Below are positions 55,155 through 63,574 of a stretch of 64,000 nucleotides of DNA, one piece after another. The notes below the pieces were generated by a model, which was given only the letters and a program-made list of their open reading frames with translations, had not been told where the DNA came from and searched no databases. The translations under genes and the position numbers were made by a program. Position 1 is the stretch's first letter. Each line of letters begins with the position of its first letter. This DNA is from Shewanella canadensis. Its GTDB lineage: Bacteria; Pseudomonadota; Gammaproteobacteria; Enterobacterales; Shewanellaceae. The stretch lies in the NCBI RefSeq assembly GCF_003966225.1, contig NZ_RXNU01000001.1:740345-804344 (forward strand). The letters are read 5' to 3'.

Positions 55155-57518
55155 GTGAATAGCTTTAGAGAAAAAATCATCGTAAAGGCGATGAATGATA
55201 ATGATGACATTTTATCGCCTTATTTATCGCGTGTGGATAAAGCTGATGCTCGATTTATCACTGCAAAATTGTCAACATTCTCTAACTTGATTAAAAGCAC
55301 GATATTAAAGGAGGCCTTCGATAAACCAACAGCCTATACGCGTAATCGGCATATTCTAGATACGTCTACCACGCTTTATAAATTACTGCCTAAAAAATTG
55401 GCTCATATGTTTTTTTGTTTTGATGATGACATTAATATCAAAGCAAAAGAATGTGCGGACTATTGCAGAAGAATTGCCATCGACCCGAAAGCAATCAACT
55501 TTATTCGCCTTCACCACAATATTCCTGTTAATGCTTTCAGTGATGCACCCATTAACGAGGATGTACCTGTTAACGAAGATGTACCTGTTAACGAAGATGT
55601 ACCTGTTAACGAAGATGTACCTGTTAACGAAGATGTACCTGTTAACGAAGATGTACCTGTTAACGAAGATGTACCTGTTAACGAAGATGTACCTGTTAAC
55701 GAAGATGTACCTGTTAACGAAGATGTACCTGTTAACGAAGATGTACCTGTTAACGAAGATGTACCCGTTAACGAGGATGTACCCGTTAACGAGGATGTAC
55801 CCGTTTACGAGGATGTACCCGTTAACGAGGATGTACCCGTTAACGAGTATCCTGTCGTAGATACCGAATCTAACCGAGTTATTACCGAAACAAGTCCCGA
55901 ATTTGACCGAACTATTACCGAAACCATTTCGGGAAGTGACCAAGCTAATCCCGAATTTGACCGAACTATTTCCGAAACCAGTTCGGGAAGTGACCTAGCT
56001 AATCCCGAATTTGACCGAACCATTTCCGAAACCTGTTCGGGAATTGACCTAGCTAATCCCGAATTAGACCGAACTAGTTCCGAAATGAGCTCGGGAAGTG
56101 GTCTAGCTAATCCCGAATTTGACCGAACCATTTCCGAAAGCAGTTCGGGAAGTGATCTCGTTAATCCCGAATCAAACCGAATGATTCCCGAAACCAACCC
56201 CGAAACAGACCGAGTAAGTTCGGTTACTTCAATTGGCGAGCTGACTACAGGCAAACAAAAAATAGCATATGAGTATTTATCTCGTTACGTAGCAACCTTC
56301 AATATTCAACCAATAAAGCCAAGTAAAGCAACTCAACTATCAGGATGTATCAAACGCTATACCGATAATCGATGGTGGCTGAGAAAGATTCGCAAGCTGA
56401 TAACTCAAGCAAATGAAAAAGCGGCAATACACCTAAATTTTGTTAACAGCAAAAGGCAGGTTTACGCCAGTAACATAACGACTAAAAACCGAATTGCTCA
56501 ACGGCTGAGAAATGATGAGTTAATGAGTTCTAGCTTTATCATTAACGAACTCGGTCAACGCTATTCTTTAAAGGAAGTATCTGACTTAAACGTATCTAAC
56601 CCTAAGATAAGAAAAGATGAGCTGATTTGTCGTGCTAGAGGTTTTGAAAACCTAGCAAAAGAAGAAGGCCATGAGGCGTTGTTCATTACTGTTACTTGCC
56701 CTTCAAAGTATCATCGAGCCTTCTCTAAATCTGGTGCGCCTAATCCCAAGTGGCAAGGATTAATGCCCGATGAAGCAAATAAGTACTTAAACCACCAGTG
56801 GAAAAAAACACGTGCTGAATTCAATCGACAGAATATAAACCCGTATGGCTTTAGAGTGGTTGAACCGCAACATGACGGAACCCCTCATTGGCACATGTTG
56901 TTTTTTATTGAAGGCGAAAAGCTCGAAGCGATGCAGAGTATCATTCGTCATTACGCCTTAGAAGTCGATGGTGATGAAAAAGGCGCTTTAGAGAACCGTT
57001 GTGACTTTAAGAAAATAGATCCTGCTAAAGGCTCTGCTACGGGCTATATCTTGAAATACATCGTTAAAAATATTGATGGTGAAGGGTTAGGAGAAGATAA
57101 ATTTGGTAATGACTCTCTTCTCGTTGCTCAGCGCATAGATGCTTGGGCGTCTTGTTGGTGTATTCGCCAGTTCCAGCAAATAGGTGGTGCTAGTGTCTCT
57201 GTGTGGCGTGAGCTTCGAAGAATCCGTATAAAGCTCTTTGCTACAGATACCGAAAACCAAAACTCAGTGTTAGAGCAAGCACGTTTTGCCGCAGATAATA
57301 GCGATTGGCAAGGCTACACTACGGCTATGGGCGGGATCTCGACCAAACTCAAAGATAGGCCGATTAAACTGCATTACGAACTGAATGTTGATGAAGAAAC
57401 AGGGGAGTGCTTACAGAGTTATTATGATGGTGAACTGATCACTAAAGTTAAGGGCTTATGGTTTGCTGGGCGAACTATCGTTACCAGACTCTATCAATGG
57501 AGGATAGAAAAAGCATAG
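55155..57518 (+). CDS. HUH rolling-circle replication initiator with internal repeats
   Basis: A 787-residue replication endonuclease of the phage gpA-like kind. I prefer GTG 55155 (GGAG 9 nt upstream); an ATG at 55128 in the same frame would overlap the previous gene. The catalytic part lies in the C-terminal half: LFITVTCPSKYHRAF, the metal-binding HUH motif as HDGTPHWHMLFFIEG, and a helix ATGYILKYIVKN with the Tyr used to nick DNA. The N-terminal half has two repeat arrays: 17 PVNEDV units (55548-55853) and about five 18-residue NPEFDRTISETSSGSDLA units (to about 56215). Such long acidic arrays are unusual in this family. It probably starts rolling-circle replication of the excised element. 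Confidence 0.82.
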   Translation: MNSFREKIIVKAMNDNDDILSPYLSRVDKADARFITAKLSTFSNLIKSTILKEAFDKPTAYTRNRHILDTSTTLYKLLPKKLAHMFFCFDDDINIKAKECADYCRRIAIDPKAINFIRLHHNIPVNAFSDAPINEDVPVNEDVPVNEDVPVNEDVPVNEDVPVNEDVPVNEDVPVNEDVPVNEDVPVNEDVPVNEDVPVNEDVPVNEDVPVNEDVPVYEDVPVNEDVPVNEYPVVDTESNRVITETSPEFDRTITETISGSDQANPEFDRTISETSSGSDLANPEFDRTISETCSGIDLANPELDRTSSEMSSGSGLANPEFDRTISESSSGSDLVNPESNRMIPETNPETDRVSSVTSIGELTTGKQKIAYEYLSRYVATFNIQPIKPSKATQLSGCIKRYTDNRWWLRKIRKLITQANEKAAIHLNFVNSKRQVYASNITTKNRIAQRLRNDELMSSSFIINELGQRYSLKEVSDLNVSNPKIRKDELICRARGFENLAKEEGHEALFITVTCPSKYHRAFSKSGAPNPKWQGLMPDEANKYLNHQWKKTRAEFNRQNINPYGFRVVEPQHDGTPHWHMLFFIEGEKLEAMQSIIRHYALEVDGDEKGALENRCDFKKIDPAKGSATGYILKYIVKNIDGEGLGEDKFGNDSLLVAQRIDAWASCWCIRQFQQIGGASVSVWRELRRIRIKLFATDTENQNSVLEQARFAADNSDWQGYTTAMGGISTKLKDRPIKLHYELNVDEETGECLQSYYDGELITKVKGLWFAGRTIVTRLYQWRIEKA
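55548..55853 (+). repeat. 18-bp tandem array, 17 units
   Basis: Unit GATGTACCTGTTAACGAA (18 bp) in frame, coding PVNEDV; the last few units carry CCC and GAGG variants. Because 18 is a multiple of 3 and the unit has no stop in several frames, long shadow frames run across it. Confidence 0.95.
55895..56215 (+). repeat. 54-bp tandem array, about five to six units
   Basis: Unit of 54 bp coding NPEFDRTISETSSGSDLA with substitutions (CSGID, SEMSSG, SESSSG). TTCCCGA/TCGGGA pieces recur in each unit and give the DNA many short inverted pairs. Confidence 0.85.
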
Positions 57519-57822
57519 GCATTTTCAGGTTAGATGCAATGCCTGATGCCAATGAACAGTGAAGCCTTAGACTTGAATGGTGAAAGCTTCGAATAATACA
57601 TATCAGGTACCCCTCAACAGCAGCTTAAGCAGAAACTAGGCTGTAGCTTGAATCAAATATATCCAGAAACCTCTCTTTAATCTTTTGCTAGTCGCCTGCC
57701 AGAATGGCAAAGATGCTTTTACTTGGAGTTCTGTAAATAACTGTACTAATCACAAAAATCACCCAATGTTTATAGTATGATGAATTTAAAGAAATATATC
57801 ATATAATTCGAGAAGGGAAGCC
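57519..57822. other. Upstream region of the defence operon
   Basis: About 300 A/T-rich bases that should contain the gajAB promoter. AGAAGGGAAG before 57823 is its ribosome-binding site. No other feature recognised. Confidence 0.4.
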
Positions 57823-59649
57823 ATGACCATTTTAATTGATAAAATCAGGATTTCTGGATTTAGAGGGATTAAAAATATTGAATTAGATTTACCAAGAGTT
57901 GCGGTATTAATAGGCCTCAATAACGCTGGTAAAACCTCAGTAGTCAAAGCATTTCAGCTTGCTCTAGGTGATTATTCAAGACATCTAACGGAAGAGGATT
58001 TCTTTATCGGTGAAGATGACAATCCCATAGATGAAATTTTGATTGATATAAGGGTCGTCCCCGTTGATGATGATGGTAAGAAAACCTCATTCTTTGAGGA
58101 AGAATGGATAGATTTTTTTGGGGAGAAAGTCCAGGCTGATGCTCTTGAAAATCAATTTTCAGCAATTAGAACGATATGTACTCCCGATGCTATCAAAGGT
58201 GGATTTAACGTTTCTAGATATTCTTTAGAAAGTTGGCCAGATTTTACAGATTGGAGAGGTGTTAGAGTCAATCAGAAAAAACGAATTCGTTCTGCATTGC
58301 AATCGTTACCATACTTCTCCATTGATGCTCAGCGAGATCTTCATTCAGAATTAAGAGAGAAAAACTCTTTTGTCGGTAAAATATTATCTAATATTAAATA
58401 CAACGAAACCGATAAAGAAGCATTAGAGGGAATCATTTCTGATTTAAATGATGAAGCAGTTAGCAAGAGTGAGCCTCTTCTAAAGTTAAAAGAGCATTTA
58501 GAGCAATTGAATCAATCTTTTTCCAACTCTGGGAAAGCTGAAATAACTCCTTTCCCTAAGAAGATAAGGGATTTATCAAAACAATTTACAGTACATTTTG
58601 GTGAAAATGACAGTAGTTTATTTTCAATGGAATATCACGGGATGGGGACACGAAGTTGGGCTTCTATGTTGACGGTTAAAGCGTTTACAGAATTAGCTTC
58701 TGAAAAGTATGATGAAGAATCCGAAGCTTACCACCCCATACTTGCCGCAGAAGAGCCTGAAGCGCATTTGCATCCGAATGCACAACGTACACTCTACAAG
58801 CAACTAGTTGAGTCTAAAGGACAAGTAATCATAACGACCCATTCACCTTATGTCGTAGCATTAGCGGAACAGAGCAATTTGAGATCATTATCAAATGGAG
58901 CGTCTGGAGTTTGTGTAAGACAGTTAAGTAATGACATTTCTCTTGAGGATAAACGAAAGCTTCAAAGAGAAGTAATACATTCTAGAGGAGAACTGCTGTT
59001 TTCGAGGGCTTTAATTTTGTCAGAAGGTGAGACAGAAGAACAAGCATTACCTATTTTATTTCAGAAATACTTTAACTCAGAACCTTTTTCTCTTGGAATT
59101 AACTTTATTGGAGTTGGTGGGTCAGGTGCTAAATACAAACCTTTTTTGAGGTTAGCCAGAGATTTTGACATTCCTGTATTTATTTTTAGTGATGGAGAAG
59201 CTCCCATTATAGCCAAGCTAAAAAGTGCTTATGAAGAGATTTTTGGTGAAGTTGATTTAACAAATAGTCCAAATATAACCATCTTGAATGGAACTGATTT
59301 CGAGGGGTACCTGTTAGCCAGTGGGTATGAAGAGCTGATTAAAAAATCTATAACAGAACTTGAAGGCGCTGCTAAAATTACTACTTGGATTAGAAAGAGG
59401 CAAGGTACTGCTTTAAAGCCTGTTCGAGCAGGTGTTCCTGATTGTGAAGCATGTAAGCAACCAATTTTAGAAGCCCCTATTAGAGACTACTTAAGCGCTG
59501 ATGGAATGCAAAAAGCAATTTTAGAAATATTGGATTCTAAAAAGCCAATGTATGCTCAAGCTGTTGCACAGGCATTATGCGAATTACCAAATGAAAATTT
59601 ACCACCAAAAATAATAGAGTTTTTTGAGAAAATTAAGGCGAGGGTCTAA
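57823..59649 (+). CDS. gajA: Gabija protein GajA (OLD-type ATPase/TOPRIM nuclease)
   Basis: A 608-residue overcoming-lysogenization-defect nuclease. N-terminal ABC-type ATPase: Walker A GLNNAGKTS at residues 31-39 after the SGFRGIKNIELDLP start, and the signature/Walker B area ILAAEEPEAHLHPNAQ (about 306-321). Then the H-loop ITTHSPYVVALAEQ. The TOPRIM domain begins LILSEGETEEQALPILF (about 396-412, catalytic Glu) and continues GVGGSGAKYKPFLRLARDFDIPVFIFSDGE, ending in DGE where many relatives have DxD. In Gabija, GajA forms a tetramer that nicks DNA when NTP is depleted. GajB follows 3 nt later. B. cereus GajA is 578 residues, so size fits. Confidence 0.87.
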   Translation: MTILIDKIRISGFRGIKNIELDLPRVAVLIGLNNAGKTSVVKAFQLALGDYSRHLTEEDFFIGEDDNPIDEILIDIRVVPVDDDGKKTSFFEEEWIDFFGEKVQADALENQFSAIRTICTPDAIKGGFNVSRYSLESWPDFTDWRGVRVNQKKRIRSALQSLPYFSIDAQRDLHSELREKNSFVGKILSNIKYNETDKEALEGIISDLNDEAVSKSEPLLKLKEHLEQLNQSFSNSGKAEITPFPKKIRDLSKQFTVHFGENDSSLFSMEYHGMGTRSWASMLTVKAFTELASEKYDEESEAYHPILAAEEPEAHLHPNAQRTLYKQLVESKGQVIITTHSPYVVALAEQSNLRSLSNGASGVCVRQLSNDISLEDKRKLQREVIHSRGELLFSRALILSEGETEEQALPILFQKYFNSEPFSLGINFIGVGGSGAKYKPFLRLARDFDIPVFIFSDGEAPIIAKLKSAYEEIFGEVDLTNSPNITILNGTDFEGYLLASGYEELIKKSITELEGAAKITTWIRKRQGTALKPVRAGVPDCEACKQPILEAPIRDYLSADGMQKAILEILDSKKPMYAQAVAQALCELPNENLPPKIIEFFEKIKARV

Positions 59650-59652
59650 GCT

Positions 59653-61551
59653 ATGATGCCACTATCAAATAATCAGTCGCTTGTTGTAAAAGCGCCGCTT
59701 GATAAGAATATACAAGTCTTAGCCTCTGCTGGTTCAGGTAAAACTAGAGTATTGACAGAAAGAGTCCGATTTATACTAGAACAAACTAAAAAAGATAGAG
59801 TAATCGGACTCACTTTTACCAACAAAGCTGCTGAAGAAATGATAGAACGATTATCGGATTCAGAAGAAGCAGCTAGTAGAGCATGGATCTCAACAATTCA
59901 TTCTTTATCTCAAAGCATAATCGAACAATATGGTCACACTATAGGGTTACCATCTGAACTAAATATTTATGACAGAGATAAAGATAGGATGGAGATATTT
60001 TTACAATCCTTGAGAGATGATGGAGTGAATATTGATGAATATTTGGATGTTCCTGACTCAAAAGAACACCGAAATAGACAATCTATTATGCAAAAATATA
60101 TGGATGCCTTCTCTACTATAAAACGAGAGTTTCTAACAGAAGATGAGGCTTTAGTCAAATTTGGAGGGCAAGAGCGGATTTGGAAAATATATCAGGATTA
60201 TCAATCTGCATTATTGAATAGTGGAGGGATTGATTATGATGATATTTTATTTTATGGGCATCAATTATTATTAAAGTACGACTGGATTTCAAATATCTAT
60301 AGGACAAAATATAAACATGTATGTGTAGATGAAGCTCAAGACTTGAATAGGGCGCAATACGAATTTATTAAAGTCTTTTGTGGCCAATCAGTGAAAAGTC
60401 TGTTAATGGTTGGAGACCCTCACCAAATGATTTACGGGTTTAATAGCTCATCATCAAATTTCTTATGTAAAGAATTTATCAATGATTTTGAACCTTTAAA
60501 ATTCGAGTTGAAAGAAAATTATAGAAGTACGAAAGCTGTAATTAGTGTTGCAAATAAATTAAAACCAAACTCTCAAGAAGAGCGTAGTGCCGCGCTTGTC
60601 GGTGGAGTAACCTTCAATAAATCTCAAGATGAATTCGAAGAAGCTCAATGGATTACTAATCAAATTAAGTTTTTACTTGAAATGAAAAATCATGATGAGA
60701 TAGAAGGTGAGATATCGCTTGATAGAATGGTCGTGATTGCTAGAAACCGATTTGTTTTTCCAGCCTTAGAAGAAAAGCTAACTAATGAAAATATTAAGTA
60801 CTTTTTAAAGAAAGGTGAACGTTTAGCTGAACCGAGTTCACTCTTTGGAAAAATATTAGATTATGGTTTGAGAGTAAAGCTGACACCAAAAGACTGGGTT
60901 GATGGTAAAAAGCTATGTAAGTTACTTAAAATATCACCACCTAAAGATTGGGGGGATGAAAGACAATTATATAACTGGTCTATGAATATTGATTACAATT
61001 CTAATATTCAATTCCCAGAACTTCAATCCGCTCTATTGAAAGAACTTGATAATCTAGATAATGAAGAGCCTAAAATAAGAAAGTTTGTTTCTACATTTGA
61101 TCAAAAACTCAAGAGTTTAGCCTCGTTAAGTGATAATGATAATGATAAATTAGAATTGGAAATGAGTATTTCGGAATTGAATGACTTTAAAGAATTATGG
61201 CTTAGATTTAAAATGAAAGGTGTTGGTGGTTCATTAAAAGCATTTAGAAACGCCATGGCGTTAGGACAAGTAACAGAAAGCAGAAGCAATATTGGTGTTA
61301 CTTTAAGTACAGTACACACCATGAAAGGTTTAGAAAAAGATATAGTATTTTTAATGGGTATGTGTGAAGGCGTATTTCCTGACTATAGAGCTAATTCAAA
61401 CAGTGAAATTTCAGAAGAACGAAATAGTGCATTTGTAGCAGTAACAAGAGCAAAAAGATGGCTATATATTTCTTACCCAGAAAAAAGAACTATGCCATGG
61501 GGAGATGTAAAATGGCAGCAACCTTCAAGGTTTGTTAAAGAAATGCAATAA
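59653..61551 (+). CDS. gajB: Gabija protein GajB (UvrD-like helicase)
   Basis: A 632-residue superfamily 1A helicase. Motif I is LASAGSGKTRVL (residues 23-34), Ia LTFTNKAAEEM, II VCVDEAQDLNRAQ, III MVGDPHQMIYGF, IV LKENYRST, V STVHTMKGLEKDIVFLMG, VI AFVAVTRAKRWLYISYP; all are complete, so it should be an active ATPase. GajB proteins sense DNA termini and use up (d)ATP, which activates GajA. It starts 3 nt after gajA. It is longer than B. cereus GajB (494), mainly in the 2B-like region (about 400-520). A weak hairpin follows the stop. Confidence 0.87.
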   Translation: MMPLSNNQSLVVKAPLDKNIQVLASAGSGKTRVLTERVRFILEQTKKDRVIGLTFTNKAAEEMIERLSDSEEAASRAWISTIHSLSQSIIEQYGHTIGLPSELNIYDRDKDRMEIFLQSLRDDGVNIDEYLDVPDSKEHRNRQSIMQKYMDAFSTIKREFLTEDEALVKFGGQERIWKIYQDYQSALLNSGGIDYDDILFYGHQLLLKYDWISNIYRTKYKHVCVDEAQDLNRAQYEFIKVFCGQSVKSLLMVGDPHQMIYGFNSSSSNFLCKEFINDFEPLKFELKENYRSTKAVISVANKLKPNSQEERSAALVGGVTFNKSQDEFEEAQWITNQIKFLLEMKNHDEIEGEISLDRMVVIARNRFVFPALEEKLTNENIKYFLKKGERLAEPSSLFGKILDYGLRVKLTPKDWVDGKKLCKLLKISPPKDWGDERQLYNWSMNIDYNSNIQFPELQSALLKELDNLDNEEPKIRKFVSTFDQKLKSLASLSDNDNDKLELEMSISELNDFKELWLRFKMKGVGGSLKAFRNAMALGQVTESRSNIGVTLSTVHTMKGLEKDIVFLMGMCEGVFPDYRANSNSEISEERNSAFVAVTRAKRWLYISYPEKRTMPWGDVKWQQPSRFVKEMQ

Positions 61552-61599
61552 TTTTACAGGTAATATATGCCATGACATAGATGAAAATTATTTGTTCAT

Positions 61600-61631
61600 A
61601 AAGAGTAAAATGCTTATTTTTTACTCTTTTA
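61600..61631 (+). terminator. Probable terminator after gajB
   Basis: AAAGAGTAAAA / TTTTACTCTTT, an A/T-rich 11-bp stem with a T-run, about 50 bp after the gajB stop codon. Confidence 0.55.
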
Positions 61632-61753
61632 TTTACAATTAACGAAACAGCGAGTTGATGCATTGCCATTTGCTACAAATAGGCTACACGTTAAAGTAGG
61701 TACCAAGCCGAGGTCAGTCTAAATTTTTGTATTTAAATTGATTTTTAAATAGT

Positions 61754-61773
61754 ACCCCCTCTTGTTAGGGGGT
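61754..61773 (+). terminator. Second hairpin downstream of gajB
   Basis: ACCCCCT, loop CTTGTT, AGGGGGT, followed by TATATTTT. It could be a backup terminator or the end of a lost gene. Just upstream, GCTACAAATAGGCTACAC near 61673 resembles GCTACATATTTGCTACAC before the integrase. Confidence 0.45.
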
Positions 61774-61800
61774 TATATTTTCAAAGAGGTTTTGAGTACT

Positions 61801-61974
61801 ATGCTCGATTTTGGAAAACAACCCTTTAGTGTACGACTGGAAGCAGAGTTGTCTTTGGCTATTTGTGATGAGTTAACCCAAAACTTCGGTTTTGTTCATG
61901 GAGGCGTTTAAAGCTACTTAGCTGATAATTGTATAACATTTTCAGCTGCATTTACTTTAGGTATTTGTGAGTAA
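61801..61974 (+). pseudogene. PaaI-type hotdog thioesterase fragment
   Basis: The frame MLDFGKQPFSVRLEAELSLA ... LTQNFGFVHGGV then TAA then SYLADNCITFSAAFTLG and TAA. 'GFVHGGV-x-x-LAD' is the active-site segment of PaaI/YbgC-like thioesterases, and here an in-frame stop sits just behind it; about half of the usual protein is missing. A dead or sequencing-damaged gene remnant. Confidence 0.65.
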
Positions 61975-62076
61975 TATTGTTTATATTGAGTTTAACGCAT
62001 CTTGTAAAACAATCTATACTTTTACCTCCACTTATTTCCAACAAAGCATAAAAAACCACCTAAAGGTGGCTAATAG

Positions 62077-63183
62077 TTATTTCTCTACTGATTTGGCTAT
62101 AGGTATACCTTCAGGCTTACTTTCAACTTTAGGTTTATTTATACCTTCAGGCTTACTTTCAACTTTAGGTTTATTTATACCTTCAGGCTTACTTTCAACT
62201 TTAGGTTTATTTATACCTTCAGGCTTACTTTCAAATTTAGGTTTATTTATACCTTCAGGCTTACTTTCAACTTTAGGTTTATTTATACCTTCAGGCCTAC
62301 TTTCAACTTTAGGTTTATTTATACCTTCAGGCTTACTTTCAACTTTAGGTTTGTTTATACCTTCAGGCTTACTTTCAACTTTAGGTTTATTTATACCTTC
62401 AGGCTTACTTTCAACTTTAGGTTTATTTATACCTTCAGGCTTACTGTCAACTTTAGGTTTATTTATACGTTCAATACTATCCTTAAGCATAATGTTCTCA
62501 TTCTCTAAGGTATTATATTGTTTTTCTAAACCACTGATGCGATCATTAATAGTATCGTTACTGGTGATTTTTTGCTCTAAAAAATAAAGCCTAATACCAC
62601 TAAAAATAATGGCAATGACTGTAAGGCCAATAGCCCACCTTGCTGTTGTAACTGATTTGTCACTGTTACTTTTTAATGCTTCACTAACTAATTTTTGTGA
62701 TTCACTAATTTCCATTTGAGCTTCTGTAGATTCTTTTTGAGAATTAAATCTTCTTTCATTATCATCATGTTCTTGAAGCTTTATTATAACTTCAAGACCT
62801 TTAGCATTGACGGTTAGTTTATGATAAGCAGGGTTACCATACTCATCACTATCTTCGTTAGCAATAAACGGTTCCCATTTAGGATCTTCATCCAAAGGTG
62901 TTAATGGACTAAAACGTTCATCTAGCCTTATGCAATCAACTACACCGTATGTAACTAACATTTTCCGCATCTCATTTGCACAAAAAATGATACCGGCATC
63001 ATATGAAGGATCATTAGAGCCTTTTGGCTTGAGCAACATATAACTTTTTACAAATTTTTCTAAGTCTGAGCCTTCTGCATGTAAATTACCAAATATTACA
63101 GTATTGATAGTTACTGAGGATGAATTAATGATATGCATCAACGCTTTTTTCCATGCGTTAGGATAATTAGAATCTGTACTCAT
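62077..63183 (-). CDS. Membrane protein with ten 12-residue repeats
   Basis: A 368-residue protein from ATG 63183 (MSTDSNYPN); the longer start at 63231 lies inside the preceding nuclease remnant. The first about 170 residues are soluble (ALMHIINSSSVTINTVIFGN, then ERRFNSQKESTEAQMEISES). A membrane helix follows (WAIGLTVIAIIFSGIRLYFL, about 184-203), then a coiled-coil segment (EQKITSNDTINDRISGLEKQ), then ten INKPKVESKPEG units to the C-terminus. Pro/Lys-rich tails of this kind often span or bind the cell wall, or bind partners. No family recognised; a membrane-anchored island protein is all I can support. Confidence 0.7.
   Translation of the reverse strand: MSTDSNYPNAWKKALMHIINSSSVTINTVIFGNLHAEGSDLEKFVKSYMLLKPKGSNDPSYDAGIIFCANEMRKMLVTYGVVDCIRLDERFSPLTPLDEDPKWEPFIANEDSDEYGNPAYHKLTVNAKGLEVIIKLQEHDDNERRFNSQKESTEAQMEISESQKLVSEALKSNSDKSVTTARWAIGLTVIAIIFSGIRLYFLEQKITSNDTINDRISGLEKQYNTLENENIMLKDSIERINKPKVDSKPEGINKPKVESKPEGINKPKVESKPEGINKPKVESKPEGINKPKVESRPEGINKPKVESKPEGINKPKFESKPEGINKPKVESKPEGINKPKVESKPEGINKPKVESKPEGIPIAKSVEK
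62104..62466 (-). repeat. 36-bp tandem array, ten units
   Basis: On the minus strand the unit codes INKPKVESKPEG. Nearly all units are identical; single variants give VDSKP, VESRP and FESKP. Recent expansion by slippage or unequal recombination is likely. Confidence 0.95.
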
Positions 63184-63574
63184 TGTTGATAGCCTTTTTG
63201 TTACACCAAAAGTTTTTATTAGACACATCATATAGATACGCTAACTTAGCTTCAACTAAATACTCCCCAAAATTCTTCCCATCAAAAAAACATCAGCGAC
63301 CAACCTCAAATAGTTATCACGTTTTATATTACGAATCTCTATCTCTTTACCTTTAGCTAATGTTTGTTTTGTGTAGTTCTTCGCTTGTTTGGCTAGTTGC
63401 TTTTCATACTCACATTTACCACGTATTTCAGGTGTATCAATGGCATTAACTCTAACAGGTATGTTTTCACCAATTACCAAAGGGGTAATCGGCAATATTG
63501 ACGGGAAATGTATCACCATCATAAACACTGATTACTTTATCAACTACAGCCCAATAATCTTTAACTGTTTTTAT
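63167..63574 (-). pseudogene. SNase-like nuclease broken by two frameshifts
   Basis: The pieces read, in three frames, VISVYDGDTFPVNIADYP, then LVIGENIPVRVNAIDTPEIR and GKCEYEKQLAKQAKNYTKQT up to RLVADVF, then DGKNFGEYLVEAKLAYLYD. They rebuild a thermonuclease-type protein. The catalytic IDTPEIRG block is intact. The first shift sits in a CCCC run (63482-63488 area) and the second in a run of seven T (minus strand, 63283-63289 area); each is a one-base change. Either a dead gene or base-calling errors in homopolymers. No ATG is seen in the first frame. Confidence 0.6.

Noticed and set aside
55548..55853. Possible CRISPR array
   Set aside because: The repeats are directly contiguous without spacers and stay in frame with a protein; no cas genes are present.
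55383..55943. A 186-codon minus-strand frame and a plus-strand second frame across the 18-bp array
   Set aside because: They are shadows created by a stop-free 18-bp unit inside the replication gene; no starts with ribosome-binding sites and low-complexity products.
57823..61551. Reading the pair as a generic OLD nuclease plus DNA-repair UvrD
   Set aside because: The 3-nt spacing, the ATPase-TOPRIM plus SF1A helicase pairing and the mobile-element setting fit Gabija better than housekeeping UvrD.
62104..62466. CRISPR-like 36-bp repeat
   Set aside because: The 36-bp period fits a CRISPR repeat length, but there are no unique spacers; it is a coding tandem repeat.
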